Notes: a model not told the origin generated them from the letters alone. DNA of 64,000 nt from Paracentrotus lividus (GCA_940671915.1 CALNVZ010003433.1:32983853-33047852), one strand, 5' to 3'; counted from the first letter of the stretch, positions 1 to 12,430 are shown. Numbers and translations are program-made.

Positions 1-3000
1 TTGATTTTCCAGACGGATATTTCAATAATGTGTTATCTTTTGAACTACGGAGGCTGTAAGATGATTGTACTGATGACTTCAATTTTAAGAAATCCTTAAT
101 GTAGGCTGGTGTTTTACCGTGAAGAGCTTTGTATACTATCAACATTGTCTTAAAAAGAATTCTGTGCTTCACAGGCAACCAGTGCAACTCGAGCAATAAT
201 GCACTACAATGAGAAAAACGAGGAGAATTGCAAACTAATCTGGCACATGCATTCTGCACCCTCTGGAGTTTACATAATTGATTGTCGGGTAGGCCAAGAA
301 ACGAGCTATTACAATAATCCAATCTACTGGTTACAAATGCATGAATTATTTTTTCAGTGCTTTCACGTGACAGATATTTTCGAATGTGCCTTATATTAAA
401 TAGATGATAAAATGCACTCCTACATACATCAGAGATATGTTTGTCGAAAGAGAGATGTGAGTCAAACCTAATTCCCAAGTTCCTTGCAGAGTCAACAGGA
501 GAAATGTTTGCATTAACTACCTTTTTATTTGTTGTGTTCAATTTTGAAACTTGTTGTTTGGTGCCACATATCAGAAATTTAGTTTTCTTGTCATTGAGTA
601 TGAGGTTATTAGATAATAGCCATTTGCTAAGATGCAAAATACATTGCTCTAGGGTGGGCAAAGAACTAGTCTCATCTGCTACAGTAGGTGAAAATGATAA
701 GTACAGCTGTGTATCATCAGCATATGTATGACACATCACTTCAGGAAATTTTTGTTCAATTTCATTGAACAACCTACTAGCATACAACGTAAAAAGGAGG
801 GGGCCGAGGAACACTCCAGTTTACATTAAATTCCTTGGAGACTGTACCATCAACCTCAACTATCTGTCTCCTACCATTTAAATAAGACCGTACCCAAACA
901 TCACGTACAATCCATCAGTATCCTAAAGTTTCTTCAAGGGTGTTTAGTGCAGGAATCATGCTCTGATTAAATCAAATGCTGCAACTCATATCCCAAAAGA
1001 ACCAAAAAGTACAACCTAAATCTTGTTTAGTTCATTAGCCAACAGCACATCATTTTTACCTTAAGGAGGGCAGTTTCTGTGCATGGTTTCTCTATAGCTG
1101 ACTGCATGTGAGGTAGTAATCATTGGTAACAAGTAGTAGTTGAATTTGATGCCTGGAAACTGCTTGCTTCACAATAATTTATATTGCAGATTACTTACAG
1201 GTCTACAATTTGTAAACTGCACATCTCGTCAGGTTTTTTCAGTAATGGTCTGACTACGGCCAACTTCCAGTTAAAGTGAAACTTTCCATTGTCAGAGACA
1301 TATTGATGAGTTCGTAAGAACTGGCAATAGATGTCAATATTATTTGCAACTAGTTTGGTTGGCATTGGATCTATGAACATGTCTTCTTATTCACCTCTTG
1401 AGTAACTTATGCACACTCACTTTCATTTAAGTTATTGAATTCCCTCAACTTTTCTGGACAGAACAAGGAGATAGACTAGGAGTACTCGAAGCTACCTTTG
1501 ACTGAATATCATCACATATTCACTATCTTCTGCTCAAAATATGTTACCTAACTCATTTACAAAGTTTCAATGTCTACATGGAGGTGGCAGATCAACTGTT
1601 GGAGCTTTGTTCATGTTCATCAGTGACTTTTCAACATTGAACAACTTTTTCTGTCAGTCAAGGTGGCAATATCAGTGATACAATCATTATTAGTAACTGC
1701 TTGGCGAGGCATGCGTTTCTATCAAACAGATAGAGTTGTATTTCGTTATGCTTTGTAATTTTTCATGATCTTTTTGGTCGCGACTCTTCAGCCATTTCTT
1801 TTCAGCTTTCCGTCTCTGTTGTTTGCACTTTCCTTATTTCACCAATTATACCAACGGTACTTTGTCCTCATACTCACATGTTTTGATACAAGTGGTGCAT
1901 GGTTATTGAGAATAGAAGACAGGTGCTTTCTAACATGTAACTAACTCATCTAAAGTACTGGGTGTAATTCATGATAAGATCACTTTTTCTCTCAAATGCA
2001 ACTCTGGGAAAGTTTCAAGATTGATTGATGCAATTTTTCGACATACAATTTCTTCATCTTTACTGGAGGTTCTGTGTCCTCAAGGAAACACATTACCGAC
2101 ATATGATCTGAAACTCAATGAAGTCGGTCCAAGGCTTACCTACAACTAAATCATCTGAACTTCTACTAATTATGAGATCCAATTGTGACCATGGATATGA
2201 GTACTGGTATCTACGTACTGTGTACAACTAACAGACTCGAGCATATCAACGAAGTGCTATTGGCATCTAAATTGTCAATCACATCAACCATGAACATTGA
2301 AATCTCTCTGTTACTATGAGAGGGGTTCTACAAAGAAGTGTGTGTAGGAATTCCCCAAACTCATTGATAAAAATTCCAAATGGTATGCGATGGTTTTCGG
2401 AATAGGGTGGTCTATACCAAATTAGATCATCCTGAACTGCACAGATTTAAGGGTCCATTATAAACACTGAATTCAAATGATCTGTTTTTCAGACCATTAT
2501 GCTACTTTCTAACTTGCAGGTATTCTATACACTAAAGCTATACCCCCCACAGTCGACCTGTGCGAGGTCTATGACTGAATTTTATACCTGTAGGAACAAA
2601 TCACCAATGGAGCTGAATTTGTTGTCAGTAAGCCAAGTTTCTAGCTTGTTTCTGTAAAAGCATACAAATCTGCTTCACTGTGGCATACATAATCAAATTT
2701 TGATGGCAGACTTATTGCGCAAAGCAGCGCACATTAAGAAACACAGAGTTTTAACAAATTTTAAAGTAGAAGATCGACATTTGAGGGACAGTCGTTTCTT
2801 GATGAGATTGTCCAACTTTATTTCCCTGTATGGTACTTGACACGAACGTCTGGTCAGAAAACAGGAATTGGTGCATCATTTGAGGAATCAACTTGCATGA
2901 AGACTGGAAGGATGAGGAGTGCCATACAACTGTCCGAGAAGATGACGATGTACTCGGACCTGGGTTGGAGGCATCACACTGGTAAACTCGACTTCTAGTC
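1..3000 (-). mobile_element. Degraded non-LTR retrotransposon (CR1-superfamily LINE), endonuclease + reverse transcriptase
   Basis: Read on the minus strand, order 5' to 3'. A start-of-endonuclease motif (NVRSLRNKS-like, then TETWLTDNKFSS) lies around 2745-2600. An APE-endonuclease block (LIWYRPPYSENHRIPFG) lies near 2440-2360. The RT entry motif NWKLAVVRPLLKKP lies in 1195-1310, the catalytic YADDTQLY near 735-705, NLGIRFDSHLSFDKHISDVC near 480-420, FVTSRLDYCNS near 340-310, and LHWLPVKHRILFK near 190-150. The motif order matches CR1/L2-type LINEs. Stops and frameshifts separate the blocks, so it is a dead copy. The 3' end lies left of the window; the 5' end is vague, between about 3000 and 3400. 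The clade is inferred from motif style only. Confidence 0.85.
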
Positions 3001-3131
3001 TTCACTCCTCCTCGCTTTGCTGCGGCGTGTTGGTTTCTACGATTCAGTCCAAGTGATTTGATCGTATCAGATACATGTTTAGGCAGAAGACTTTACTGCT
3101 CTTCTGCAACTCTAGTAGATCTTGTACACTA

Positions 3132-3283
3132 AGGCCCGAATCACAAACGTGGTTTAGTTTAGTCCATGGTCTAAAATCAATTGTTTAAACCACGGATTTA
3201 GACCATGCGTCTAAATTTTGGTATCACAAACGCACCTGATTTAGACCAATGGACTAACTAAACCACGTTGTGAATTCGGGCCT
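3132..3283. mobile_element. Short palindromic MITE
   Basis: The ends are inverted copies: AGGCCCGAATCACAAACGTG at the left and the complement of AGGCCCGAATTCACAACGTG at the right. Inside, GTTTAGTTTAGTCCATGGTC pairs with the complementary right arm. The element folds almost completely into one hairpin and has no coding capacity. The target duplication is unclear (a TA on the left only). Confidence 0.7.
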
Positions 3284-3299
3284 ATATTTCAAAATGACA

Positions 3300-3884
3300 A
3301 GATGATCTGTTCGTTACTTCTGTTGATTTCATTCTCTCGACCAGGGTTGGCTGTATATCACCATTTTGTGAAGTTGACATTGGAATGTTGATAAACCATT
3401 AGGATAGTAGGCAATTCTCCTCTGAAGAAAACATTTCTAATGAATGGCTGCCGCACAATACAATGAAAGGATGGGGGTTGAATAGATTCCCTTTCTCCAT
3501 TCAGGCAGACTGAAAAATCCCAGAAACAAACACAATAAGCTGGTGAATTTTGCTACAGCTCAACATGGCTTCAACACAAACTCAAAACTGAGGCAATCTA
3601 CAATATATGTCTCCAAAGTTTTCTTGTGCCACGGTGTAGATATGTCCTCCAAAATGATCTTGCGGAGTCTCTGTTCTTAGTTCTTCCAAATGATATAAGT
3701 TTCAAGTATAGAACAGGTTAAATATCACTAGAAAATCAATGCTAAATGAAGAGCATGTTGGAGAGCTGCATTCATGCGTTCATCCAAGCTCATCTGTAAA
3801 AAAAGAAAAAAAAAAAAAAATTAGGGTTTTGTTGTTGTTGTTATTTTGTTGTTTGTTTTTTGGTGTGTGTGTGTGTGTGTGTGT

Positions 3885-3939
<55 letters not shown>

Positions 3940-4049
3940 CTTATCACAGTTAACTTGTATCTGGTTTGTAATTTCCAGTATTCATGCCAAACAAGACTTT
4001 TTCTCAACATTATAAACATTGTAAAGGAATTATCTATTTTTTTTTTAAA
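3300..4049. other. Non-genic stretch with a GT microsatellite
   Basis: I see no exon here. It holds an A-rich run at 3798-3820 and a long (GT)n microsatellite at about 3862-3937. Open frames across the GT run read only Val-Cys repeats and are not genes. By position it is probably intronic or upstream sequence of the lectin/PAN gene whose exons begin at 4964. Confidence 0.5.
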
Positions 4050-4919
4050 TAGGGGAGACTGGGGTAATTATGGCCCCCTTTTATACATTTCCTATTACTA
4101 CCATTAAATGAAAAGTCCAATAAATATTCTAATTATGTAAACATACAGTCAGTCTGTATACCTATAATATACAAAGAAAAGTATAAACCTGTCACTTCTC
4201 ATTTGCATATTAATTACCATTATATTAACAACTTTGTGGGGCCATAATTACCCCACGGGTTGGGGTATTTATGGCCCCTATTGTCATGACTGTATGAATG
4301 AAAGGATATTATGCTTATTAGTTATGGTAATGTATAATAAATGTTGTTGGGTATTCCTAATGCACTTATCAACCACCAACAATAATTTAATCAATAATTG
4401 GTTCAGCCAAAATGTTGAAATTTTGCAGTAATAGCAATTCTATTATATTTATGTACATAATCATACAAGTTAATGTCCCCATCTGCGCTTATACACTGTT
4501 TATGCATTGGGGGCCATAATTACCTCGAGTAACAGTTTCAATTTGATCCCTCTTTACAGCTCTTCTATTGAAGATATTCAGGTGGAAGTTTTTCTGTTGT
4601 GTTTGTGAGTTCCTATTGCTTCTGTTTGAATCAAAATTTCATCTTAAATGATTTTTAATTAATGATATCAAACCCTAAATAAAAAAAAGCAGACTTGCCA
4701 CTTTCCAACGAACAGAATTGTGATAGCCGTACATTTTAGGCTCCCCTAAGCACAAAATATGAAGTAAATGGCCTATTTTTCTCATATGATAGTAGGGAGA
4801 GTTTAGCTAGGCACGTGTAAAATTTAATTATCATTGTGTAATGTAGAAAAGAATTATAAGCTCTCAAGGGCAAAGGGGCCATAATTACCCCGGGGCCATA
4901 ATTACCCCAGTCTCCCCTA
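4050..4919. mobile_element. TIR element with GGGGAGACTGGGGTAATTATGG ends, TA target site
   Basis: The left end (GGGGAGACTGGGGTAATTAT, from 4052) is matched in reverse complement by the right end (ATAATTACCCCAGTCTCCCC, to 4917). TA lies on each side at 4050-4051 and 4918-4919. The core phrase GGGGCCATAATTACCCC recurs inside at about 4240, 4510 and 4877, so the termini have been partly multiplied. No transposase is visible. A TA duplication suggests Tc1/mariner mobilisation (inference). It ends only 44 bases before the lectin exon. Confidence 0.75.
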
Positions 4920-4963
4920 CATAATAACATGCAAAGGGTTAATTTTCTCATCTTTGTATGCAG

Positions 4964-5514
4964 ATTGGTGGTATGAGGGTTACCCACGGAATACCTCTTA
5001 TACTGATAATCCCTTCGACTGCGTTGCTTTCTATCTCGGCAATCCTGGATATGGTCTGTTCAATGATAATTGCCAAGGAACCTTCTTCGCGCTTTGCGAA
5101 GGCGAGTAATAAGCACTCTTCCGTTTGGACTTTGTCTTATGCGTCACCGTGCTAGAGGTTATGAATGGAAGCCTTTGACAAATTATTAAAGTATTGGTTG
5201 TTTCTTCACGCGTGACGCTCAAAGCTTTTCTAGGTCGACAAGCTGAATCGAAAACTTGAAATGCCTCGTCTAAGGTTACACATACGATGGTTTAACAACT
5301 GATGAGATTAGAGGGCGTCACGCGTCAGTGAAGAAGCCATCGTTATTATTAGGAATGTTTTTCAACGGCTTCCTTTCTTTACCTCTCTATTACCTCGTTC
5401 AGGCGGCACATTGGCACAAATGAAAAACTCCCGAATACCTTTCTTTTCATGAGGTGTATTTTGTAAAAGAATAATGTGTATTTATCTTTCACTTCCGTCT
5501 GTGTCAAGTCTCTC

Positions 5515-5576
<62 letters not shown>

Positions 5577-6453
5577 CATACATATGTAATTATATCCCTT
5601 TAAAAAGGCCTTAAAAAGGTGCATGTAAATACAGTTCGATAAGCTCAGCATTACAGAACTAGTGGAAGGAGAACAACATTACACAACATAAAAGAACTCA
5701 ATTTTCATGGCGAGCGCCAAATATTTTTGAGTATCTGAATACTCATGCTGTTGGCCAAGTATTTATTTTTATTTTTTTTATTTCGATACGAGTCATGACT
5801 GATGATTTTAACGACTCGGTACTGTAATCTTCATCTTTGCAGTTGCACCTATACCTAATACTGCCCAGTTGCCGGTAAACCAGTCTCCTCCACACTATAT
5901 CTCTCAGACTTCTCCGCCGTCTACCACCGAATTTCCTGCCACCCACACACCTCTACAATCTACCATCCACTCATCATCTACAACTCAAACACCTCAACAA
6001 TCTACCTCCAAGCCTACTACAACACAGGCCCCTCCACAACCTAAAACCAAGTCCTCAACAGCTCAAGCCCCTCTTCAACCTACCACCAAGTCTCCTACAG
6101 CCCACACTCCTCTACAAGTTGCCAACATATCCCCCACCACTCACACTCGCCCTCCATCCACCACTCAGCATCTGAAACCTCGCTTCAAATCAAATGCCTT
6201 CTCTCTGGCTCAGGATGGCGAGGGACGCTCTCTGATTGGCTACTGTCTCACTTATCAAGTGATACAGATAACTCGCAATGTAAGCCCGTTTCGGTGCGCC
6301 TCGATGTGTAACGGCGTTTTCGAATGCAAATCCTTCAATTACAGAGACGGGGTTTGTGAGCTGAATGCAGAAAGTAGAGAGAACGTCGGATCCAGTTACT
6401 TCTTGCAATTTGAGGGGTCACCGTGCAATTATTACGAGCCAGTTACTATTTAA
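4964..6453 (+). CDS. C-type lectin / mucin-like linker / PAN-Apple domain protein, 3' part
   Basis: Exon A (4964-5101) follows the acceptor ATGCAG and reads WWYEGYP, then DCVAFYLG, then NDNCQGTFFALCE. This is the C-terminal half of a C-type lectin domain, with the last three cysteines and the usual W..P pattern. Exon B (5843-6453, acceptor TTTGCAG) encodes about 110 residues of Thr/Pro/Ser-rich repeats such as TTQAPPQP and TTKSPTAH, likely O-glycosylated. A PAN/Apple-like domain with six cysteines follows (GYCLTY, FRCASMC, FECKSFNY, VCELN, SPC), then a stop. Exon A has phase 1 at its 5' end. If it is spliced at AAG|GCGAGT (donor GC at 5102-5103) it joins exon B in frame as Val; otherwise it reads to TAA at 5107. 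No signal peptide or 5' exons are visible; they would lie upstream, perhaps outside the window. Probably a secreted or extracellular lectin, as in the large echinoderm lectin families (inference). Confidence 0.6.
5513..5580. repeat. (CT)n-(TA)n compound microsatellite
   Basis: A CT run is followed directly by TA repeats. It lies in the putative intron between the lectin and PAN exons. Confidence 0.9.
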
Positions 6454-6597
6454 AACTTCTACAGAACATTTTTAGAACAATGGGAATTATTCGAATCGGC
6501 TGTTTAGCTAAACAGGCCGCGGTTGGTGTTGACACTATATAGAGTGAAACATATGTATGTTGATACTTATACTGATATCATTATTGTCCTTTCATGA

Positions 6598-6698
6598 AAT
6601 ATATCGGACTGATAAAACGGCGAATAGGTAATAATGGATAAAAATACCATAATCTTATCCATTATGACCTATTCGCCGTTTTATCAGTCCGATATATT
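6598..6698. mobile_element. Near-perfect hairpin MITE
   Basis: The left arm (6598-6640) and right arm (6655-6698) are almost exact reverse complements, containing CGGACTGATAAAACGGCGAA and its complement, around a loop of about 14 bases. The low divergence suggests a recent origin. It lies just 3' of the PAN exon stop and may be in the 3' UTR. Confidence 0.8.
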
Positions 6699-6926
6699 AT
6701 GATAAATTAATACTAAAGTATATTTACATTTGATTTTCTATGTTTTATCCTATACTGTAAATTCTTGGATAAATATTCCAGCAATTTATTCAGCTTTTAA
6801 GCTGTAATGTGGTTTCGAACAATCTTTTCAACCAATAGATTAATAAATCTCGCAGAGTTCCTCTCTGCATCCGCGGGTTTCAAACATGGTCGTTTAACAA
6901 AATGTAAATGAATTCTGTCAACTCTA

Positions 6927-7215
6927 CAGAGTGAGTCAGTAAAAATGTCCCATCAATTTAAAGTTGTCTTGTGAAAAGTATGAACATTTAATGAGTTTAA
7001 TGGTATGTCTTGGTAAAGTCATCCACCGGCATCTGTTGGTACCCATTTCATTAAGATCTTTGCACGCATGACTGAATAACAGACAATCTTCATAAGACAG
7101 CAAAATCTCACTGGCGCCAATTGGCTGGGTGAAGAATAAACAAATTGAGGATTTATTACTTATGTGCAAAGACACAAAGACACACACCCACACCCTCATA
7201 CACATACACACACAT

Positions 7216-7248
<33 letters not shown>

Positions 7249-7700
7249 CCCTATCACACACACCAGAGCACACACACACACACACACACACACCCTCACT
7301 CACACTCACAGACATATGTTAGGAATCTACGACCCGAACATTCAGTGATTGTCTTGGTAAACAAAACATAAATGCTTAATCAGAATAGGGGACATGTTAT
7401 TGTTTACTGTGTTTATGGGTACATGTGTGATGATTCTCTTGTGTGTGGGTTGTGAGAGAGTTTTTGATATGTGTGCACACATTTTCTTTCAACATTTGTT
7501 TTTATCTTTATCCATCCACTTAGCTCTATTAAGATTTTGCAGTCTTCTGAAGATTGTCTGTTACTCAGTCATGAGTGCAAAGATCCAAATGAAAAGGGTA
7601 CCAACAAATGCTGGGAGGATGACTCTATCAAGACATATGAAAGTTATGATTGAATGTTCATGCTTCAAACAAAACAACTTCAAAATGATAAGACCTTTTT
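6927..7700. mobile_element. Fold-back element with CA/TA microsatellite loop
   Basis: About 170 bases at 6940-7120 are the reverse complement of 7525-7700; for example GAAGATTGTCTGTTA and CATGMGTGCAAAGATC are shared. The spacer holds (CA)n and (TA)n tracts at 7175-7310. The left end GAGTGAGTCAGTAAAAATGT is preceded by TACA, as in mariner-like termini. The right end runs into a T tract at 7696. Open frames here are repeat artefacts. Confidence 0.7.
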
Positions 7701-7744
7701 TTTTTTTTTTTTTTTACTAAAAAATTACTGTTTTTACAATGTAT

Positions 7745-9030
7745 ACAATACAATACAATACAATATTAATATTTATATAGCGCTCTTACTATGGGTAAAC
7801 ATGTATCACAGCGCTTTACAATCAGGTATAACAATTAACAAAAAATGAAATAATATACAAACAATCAATAGTAAAGGAAAATTACAAATTAACATAGTAT
7901 AAACACGTAATCAATTAATCATCAAAAAGAAATGTCTTAAGGGTTTGCTGAAAGACAGCTAGAGAAGGTGATTCTCGGATATGTCGGGGGAGCTGGTTCC
8001 ACATTCCAGGTGCTGCCGCTGCAAATGACTTATCGCCTGCACGTGATGTATTTCGTGGTGTCGCTAGCAGGGTGACATCCTTTCCAGAACGAAGGCCAAG
8101 TCTCCCGGACTCATAGCGAGGAATCAAACTCATTAGATGTGAGGGTGCTGAATTGTGCATACATTTGTAAGTCAATGTCAGAATTTTGAAGGAGATCCGC
8201 TTCTGGACAGGTAGCCAGTGTAACTCCCGCAGAAGAGGAGTGACGTGATCCTTCTTCTTGGCAAGGAAGACTAACTTCGCCGCACGGTTCTGAGCACGTT
8301 GAAGGCGCTGAATGTTAGCTGACCAAGTGCCAAAAAGTAGTGAGTTAGCATAATCAATTCTTGAAGTGATGATAGCTCTCACAGCATGCTCACAAGCGGT
8401 CTTGTTAAGGAAAGGTCGAATACGAGCTATATTTGAGAGATGAAAGTGCAGCGAACTAGAAAGTGAAGAAACATGGGGGTTCATCTTAAGGGAAGAGTCA
8501 ATAAGCACACCCAGACTTCTCACTGAACTCGCCGGCCGGATGACAGCATCCCCAATGGTCAGAGAAACATCAGACACAAGGTGGTGAAAGCATGGATTGG
8601 AGACAAACAGGAATTCCGTCTTGTCACAGTTAACATCAACATGTTCTCTCACATCCACAGCTGCAAGTCCTTGACACACGCAGATAATGTCGACAAAGCT
8701 AACTCAACAGCTTGTCTGTCCTTGGGATCTACAGAGGTGTAGAGCTGCACATCATCAGCGTAGCAATGGTACTGGATGCCACGATGGTGTTGGATTATGT
8801 TAGCCATCGGTTGAGTGTAAAGACTAAAGAGTTGAGGACCGACCACTGATCCTTGAGGAACTCCAAATGCAAGAGGGAAGGATTCGGTATGCACCGCATT
8901 ACATGGCAATTTATGGTTAAGACTTTTATAATATGTTTGGAAGAGATTGATCAATGACATTTTGAGAAGATAAAAGCTTTGTCAATAATTGATGATATGT
9001 CGTGAAAGCAGTATCATTACATGTGTTCCA
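7745..9030 (-). mobile_element. 5'-truncated CR1/L2-like LINE with intact 3' tail
   Basis: Minus-strand frames carry RT motifs in order: FTTYHQLLTKLLSSQ near 8980, FGVPQGSVVGPQLFSLY near 8860, YADDVQLYTS near 8760, SVRSLGVLIDSSLKMNPHVS near 8500, ITSRIDYANSLLFG near 8350 and LHWLPVQKRISFKILTLTYK near 8200. The frame ends at FLFDD, stop near 7915. One frameshift near 8649-8700 separates the two open frames. The 3' UTR ends in AGCGCTATATAAAT followed by a (TATTG)n tail at 7747-7770. No endonuclease remains, so it is a typical 5'-truncated insertion. It differs in sequence from the LINE at 1-3000. Confidence 0.87.
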
Positions 9031-9511
9031 ACTTCAGGAACAATAGTAAATGTATAAATATGAATCTGTATAATACTACATTTTGCATTCAAAATGTTTC
9101 CTTTTGCCTGCGTGCAATGCAAAATATCTTTTGTGTTATGAATAGAAATGTGACATCATTACTTGCAATTTCATTCTGTGTCTAGTTTTTAATTGAGGAC
9201 TATGACGTAGAGGACTCAAACGTTACGGGGATGAGCATAACTGCATTAAAAATTAAACACTCAACAATAAATCAGACAATTAACCAGCTTCTGATATTCA
9301 TGATATTTTAATATCATTATAACGCCATTACTGTTTGTCCCACTTTCTAAATGTAATTCAGAAAATTTCATGCAGGGATATTTCAGTCAAATCATAATGC
9401 ATGTACTCTCTATGGAAAATAATACATTTAGAAAAACATTTCTCACTGTGCTCTAAGTGGTGGACCAATTTAGGTTTTGCTAAAAAATCAGTTGTCCTAT
9501 CAATTACACAA
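9031..9511. other. No recognisable feature
   Basis: AT-rich sequence between the LINE and the fold-back. I see no exon, tandem repeat or inverted pair of useful length. Confidence 0.5.
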
Positions 9512-9513
9512 TA

Positions 9514-11722
9514 CAGCAGAAACTTGTTGTAACAAGACCTGATATAACAAGGTAATTTTGCTGGTCCCATGGCCCAGCTCTTTGCATTCTCTTGTTTTTA
9601 ACCCTGATACGAGATTCCCAATATGGGCTGCGACGCGACAAAAGGGCCCTTAGCTCAACTGAGCTGAGCACCTTAAATATGCGTGCTGAATCAACAATGA
9701 CGTCACAATCAAAATAGTGTGCACGCTCATAGCTACTTCTGACACAATTTAGTGTAGAAGCCTATGTAGTTTTGTGTGCAAGTTATGTTAATATTTGGCA
9801 ACATACACTGTTAAAAATTGCTGTAGCTTTTTACAGTAAATTACTGGCAACTCTGCTGCACGGTAATTTACTGTAATTGTCTCTTAAAGTAATCTACTTT
9901 CAATGGTAAATTACTATAAATTCCCACAAGATACAGGAAACTACCATCAAATATACTGTTATTTACTGTGCAGCAGAGGTGCCAGTAATTTACCGTAAAA
10001 AGCTACAGCAATTTTTAACAGTGTAGGCCTATGTGATTGTGTTCTATTAGATCCGATAATCAAAATAATTATGTATGTCGTCAAAATTTTAATTTAATTT
10101 TTGGGACACAATATAAAGAGGCAATTTTGATCAAATTGTGTTAAATTCGGTGTCAAATTGTAGCTATTCAAAACCAGCAGTAAAGTCTATTATCACTTTT
10201 TCACGCCACCAAATTGTTTTAAACAAATTTCAAATTAGTCTACAATTGAATAGACAATATTATAATTGTAACTAAATGTAATCAATAATACTGTACCCTA
10301 CCAGCATGATTATGTTGGCACACTCGACCAGGAAATTATGTCAAGTTTAATTTATAGGCTATAATGCTTAACAATCTGGAAATGGACTCATTTTACCAAA
10401 AACCTAACTTTTCTCTGAAATTTGGCGTCATTTTTAAGTCAATTATTTCTGCTTAAATTAAGACTTTTTTATTATTTATTATTTATATATTTATTTAATT
10501 ATTTATTTATTCATGGTACCATTAGATTTGATTGCTTTGTTAAAGTATCTTGTCTTGCTCTTGGGGCATAATAATGTTGTTCATCTCTGATTTTATTGTC
10601 TATATGTTCTATTTAATCGTATAAACAAGGAAATCCAAATAATATATTATACGTTTCTTTCCAACCTTTCGGACCAACAGTGTATAAGCAGAAATTTGTT
10701 CAGATGGACAAAGGTCAAGACAAAATATTTCCACCAAAACCTATTGCTCTGTGTGTGTGTGCGTGTGTGTGTGTGTGTGCGTGTGTGCGTGTGTGTGTGT
10801 GTGTGTGTATAGACCTTCGGCAGCTTGAAATGATTTTCATAACCATTGTCATATTTCTTCTACTTAATCACATCAACCAGAAAATCGGCCATTATTTTCA
10901 CAGACATAATAATGACTTCAATATAAGGTCAAAAGCTCAAGTTCCACTGAATTCTCAGAATTTGGAGAAACGTATAATATATATGATATACCATGAATAA
11001 ATAAATAATTAAATAAATATATAAACAATAAATAATTTTAAAAAGTCTTAATTTAAGCAGAAATAATTGACTTAAAAATGATGCCAAATTTCAGAGAAAA
11101 GTTAGATTTTTGGTAAAATGAGTCCATTTTCAGATTGTTAAGCATTATAGCCTATAAATTAAACTTGACATAATTTCCTGGTCGAGTGTGCCAACATAAT
11201 CGTGCTGGTAGGGTACAGTATTATTGATTATATTTAGTTACAATTATAATATTGTCTATTCAATTGTAGACTAATTTGAAATTTGTTTAAAACAATTTGG
11301 TGGCGTGAAAAAGTGATAATAGACTTAACTGCTGGTTTTGAATAGCTACAATTTGACACCGAATTTGACACAATTTGATCAAAATTGCCTCTTTATATTG
11401 GTTCACAAAAATTAAATTAAAATTTTGACGACATACATAATTATTTGATTATCGGATCTAATAGAACACAATCACATAGGCCTATGTTGCCAAATATTAA
11501 CATAACTTGCACACAAAACTACATAGGCTTCTACACTAAATTGTGTCAGAAGTAGCTTTGAGCGCGCACACTATTTTGATTGTGACGTCATTGTTGATTC
11601 AGCACGCATATAATTAGGTGCTCAGCTCAGTTGAGCTAAGGGCCCTTTTGTCGCGTCGCGGCCCATATAACAAAATAACTTCTTTGGTCGCAAGGACCTC
11701 ACATTATAACAAGTTTTTACTG
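9514..11722. mobile_element. Large fold-back element, about 2.2 kb
   Basis: Outer ends CAGCAGAAACTTGTTGTAAC and the complement of CAGTAAAAACTTGTTATAAT are each bordered by TA (9512-9513, 11723-11724). Inside, a long inverted repeat pairs 9621-10518 with 10990-11668; both arms contain CGACGCGACAAAAGGGCCC, CTCAGCTCAGTTGAGC-like and AAATATTAACATAACTTGC-like sequence. The arms match closely once the MITE at 9806-10023 is removed from the left arm. The spacer (about 10519-10989) is unique and contains a (GT)n run. No transposase is visible. Confidence 0.8.
9806..10023. mobile_element. 218 bp MITE inserted in the left fold-back arm (TA duplication)
   Basis: It begins CACTGTTAAAAATTGCTGTA and ends with the exact complement; the body is also palindromic around ACAGTAAATTACTGGCA. 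TA flanks it at 9804-9805 and 10024-10025. The opposite arm (near 11483-11500) preserves the empty site TTGGCAACATAGGCC-like with a single TA, so the insertion came after the fold-back formed. Confidence 0.9.
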
Positions 11723-11749
11723 TATTACAATAAGACCCTTTGCACATTC

Positions 11750-12430
11750 TGTAGGAGTTGGGGGCCTGGATCACTCTGATCTCAATATTGGACATAAACA
11801 TCTTACTTGGTGGATTGATCAAGGAATAATAGGATGAACTCCTACCAGCTGCTCATAAAATATATTCCTATAAAATAAATTCTCAAGGAGTTGGAGCCAT
11901 GGATAACTCTGGTCTAAATATCACACAAAAAAACAACAACCTTACTTCAGAGATTGATCCATACTTTACTCAAACCTGCACCCTGTTGCTAGAAACTTAT
12001 ATGTCATGATTTAAGTTGTTATTAACTCTAGAATCATGACATAAACCTGTTGCTGGAAACTTAATAATAATAATAATATATAGCATTTATAATGCGCCGA
12101 CTATCTAGTTGCCTATTCAGAGGCGCAGCTGATATTATTACCCGGCTTATGTCGGAATCATGGGATAAAACCATGACATAACACCTTAGAGTGACATAAA
12201 TTTATGTCATGATACATCAAAGTTTCTCGCAACAGTGCTCAGCGGTCTTATGTTCCTTTTGAATAGGAGTTGGAGTTTCGGATCACACTGGTCTAAATAT
12301 TAGACATAAACAACTTACTGGACGGATTGATCAAGGATGAAATCAAACCAGTTCCTCATTAATATACTCTTTTGAAATAACTTCTATTGGAGTTGGAGTC
12401 TCATATTATTTTGGTCTAAATATTAGACAT
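11750..12430. repeat. Degenerate tandem repeat, unit about 120-130 bp
   Basis: Four diverged copies of a block containing GGAGTTGGAG, ATCACTCTGGTCTAAATATT and GGATTGATCAAGGAT-like sequence start near 11753, 11886, 12265 and 12385. An MITE interrupts the array between the second and third copies. Confidence 0.65.
11979..12240. mobile_element. MITE with GTTGCTAGAAACTT ends, holding a SINE tail fragment
   Basis: The left end CTGTTGCTAGAAACTT pairs with the right end AAGTTTCTCGCAACAG. ATGTCATGAT and its complement recur inside. An AAT microsatellite with GCGCCGACTAT...TTACCCGGCT at 12062-12152 resembles the body and tail of the SINE at 22188-22492 and appears nested. Confidence 0.6.

Noticed and set aside
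3739-4107. 122-codon plus-strand frame across the GT repeat
   Set aside because: The open frame is created by (GT)n and poly-A/T tracts; no domain or splice structure.
5104-5109. Stop codon TAA as the natural end of the lectin gene
   Set aside because: Not fully excluded. The GC donor two bases into the preceding glycine codon fits consensus and phase so well that joining to the PAN exon is preferred; read-through is kept as the alternative.
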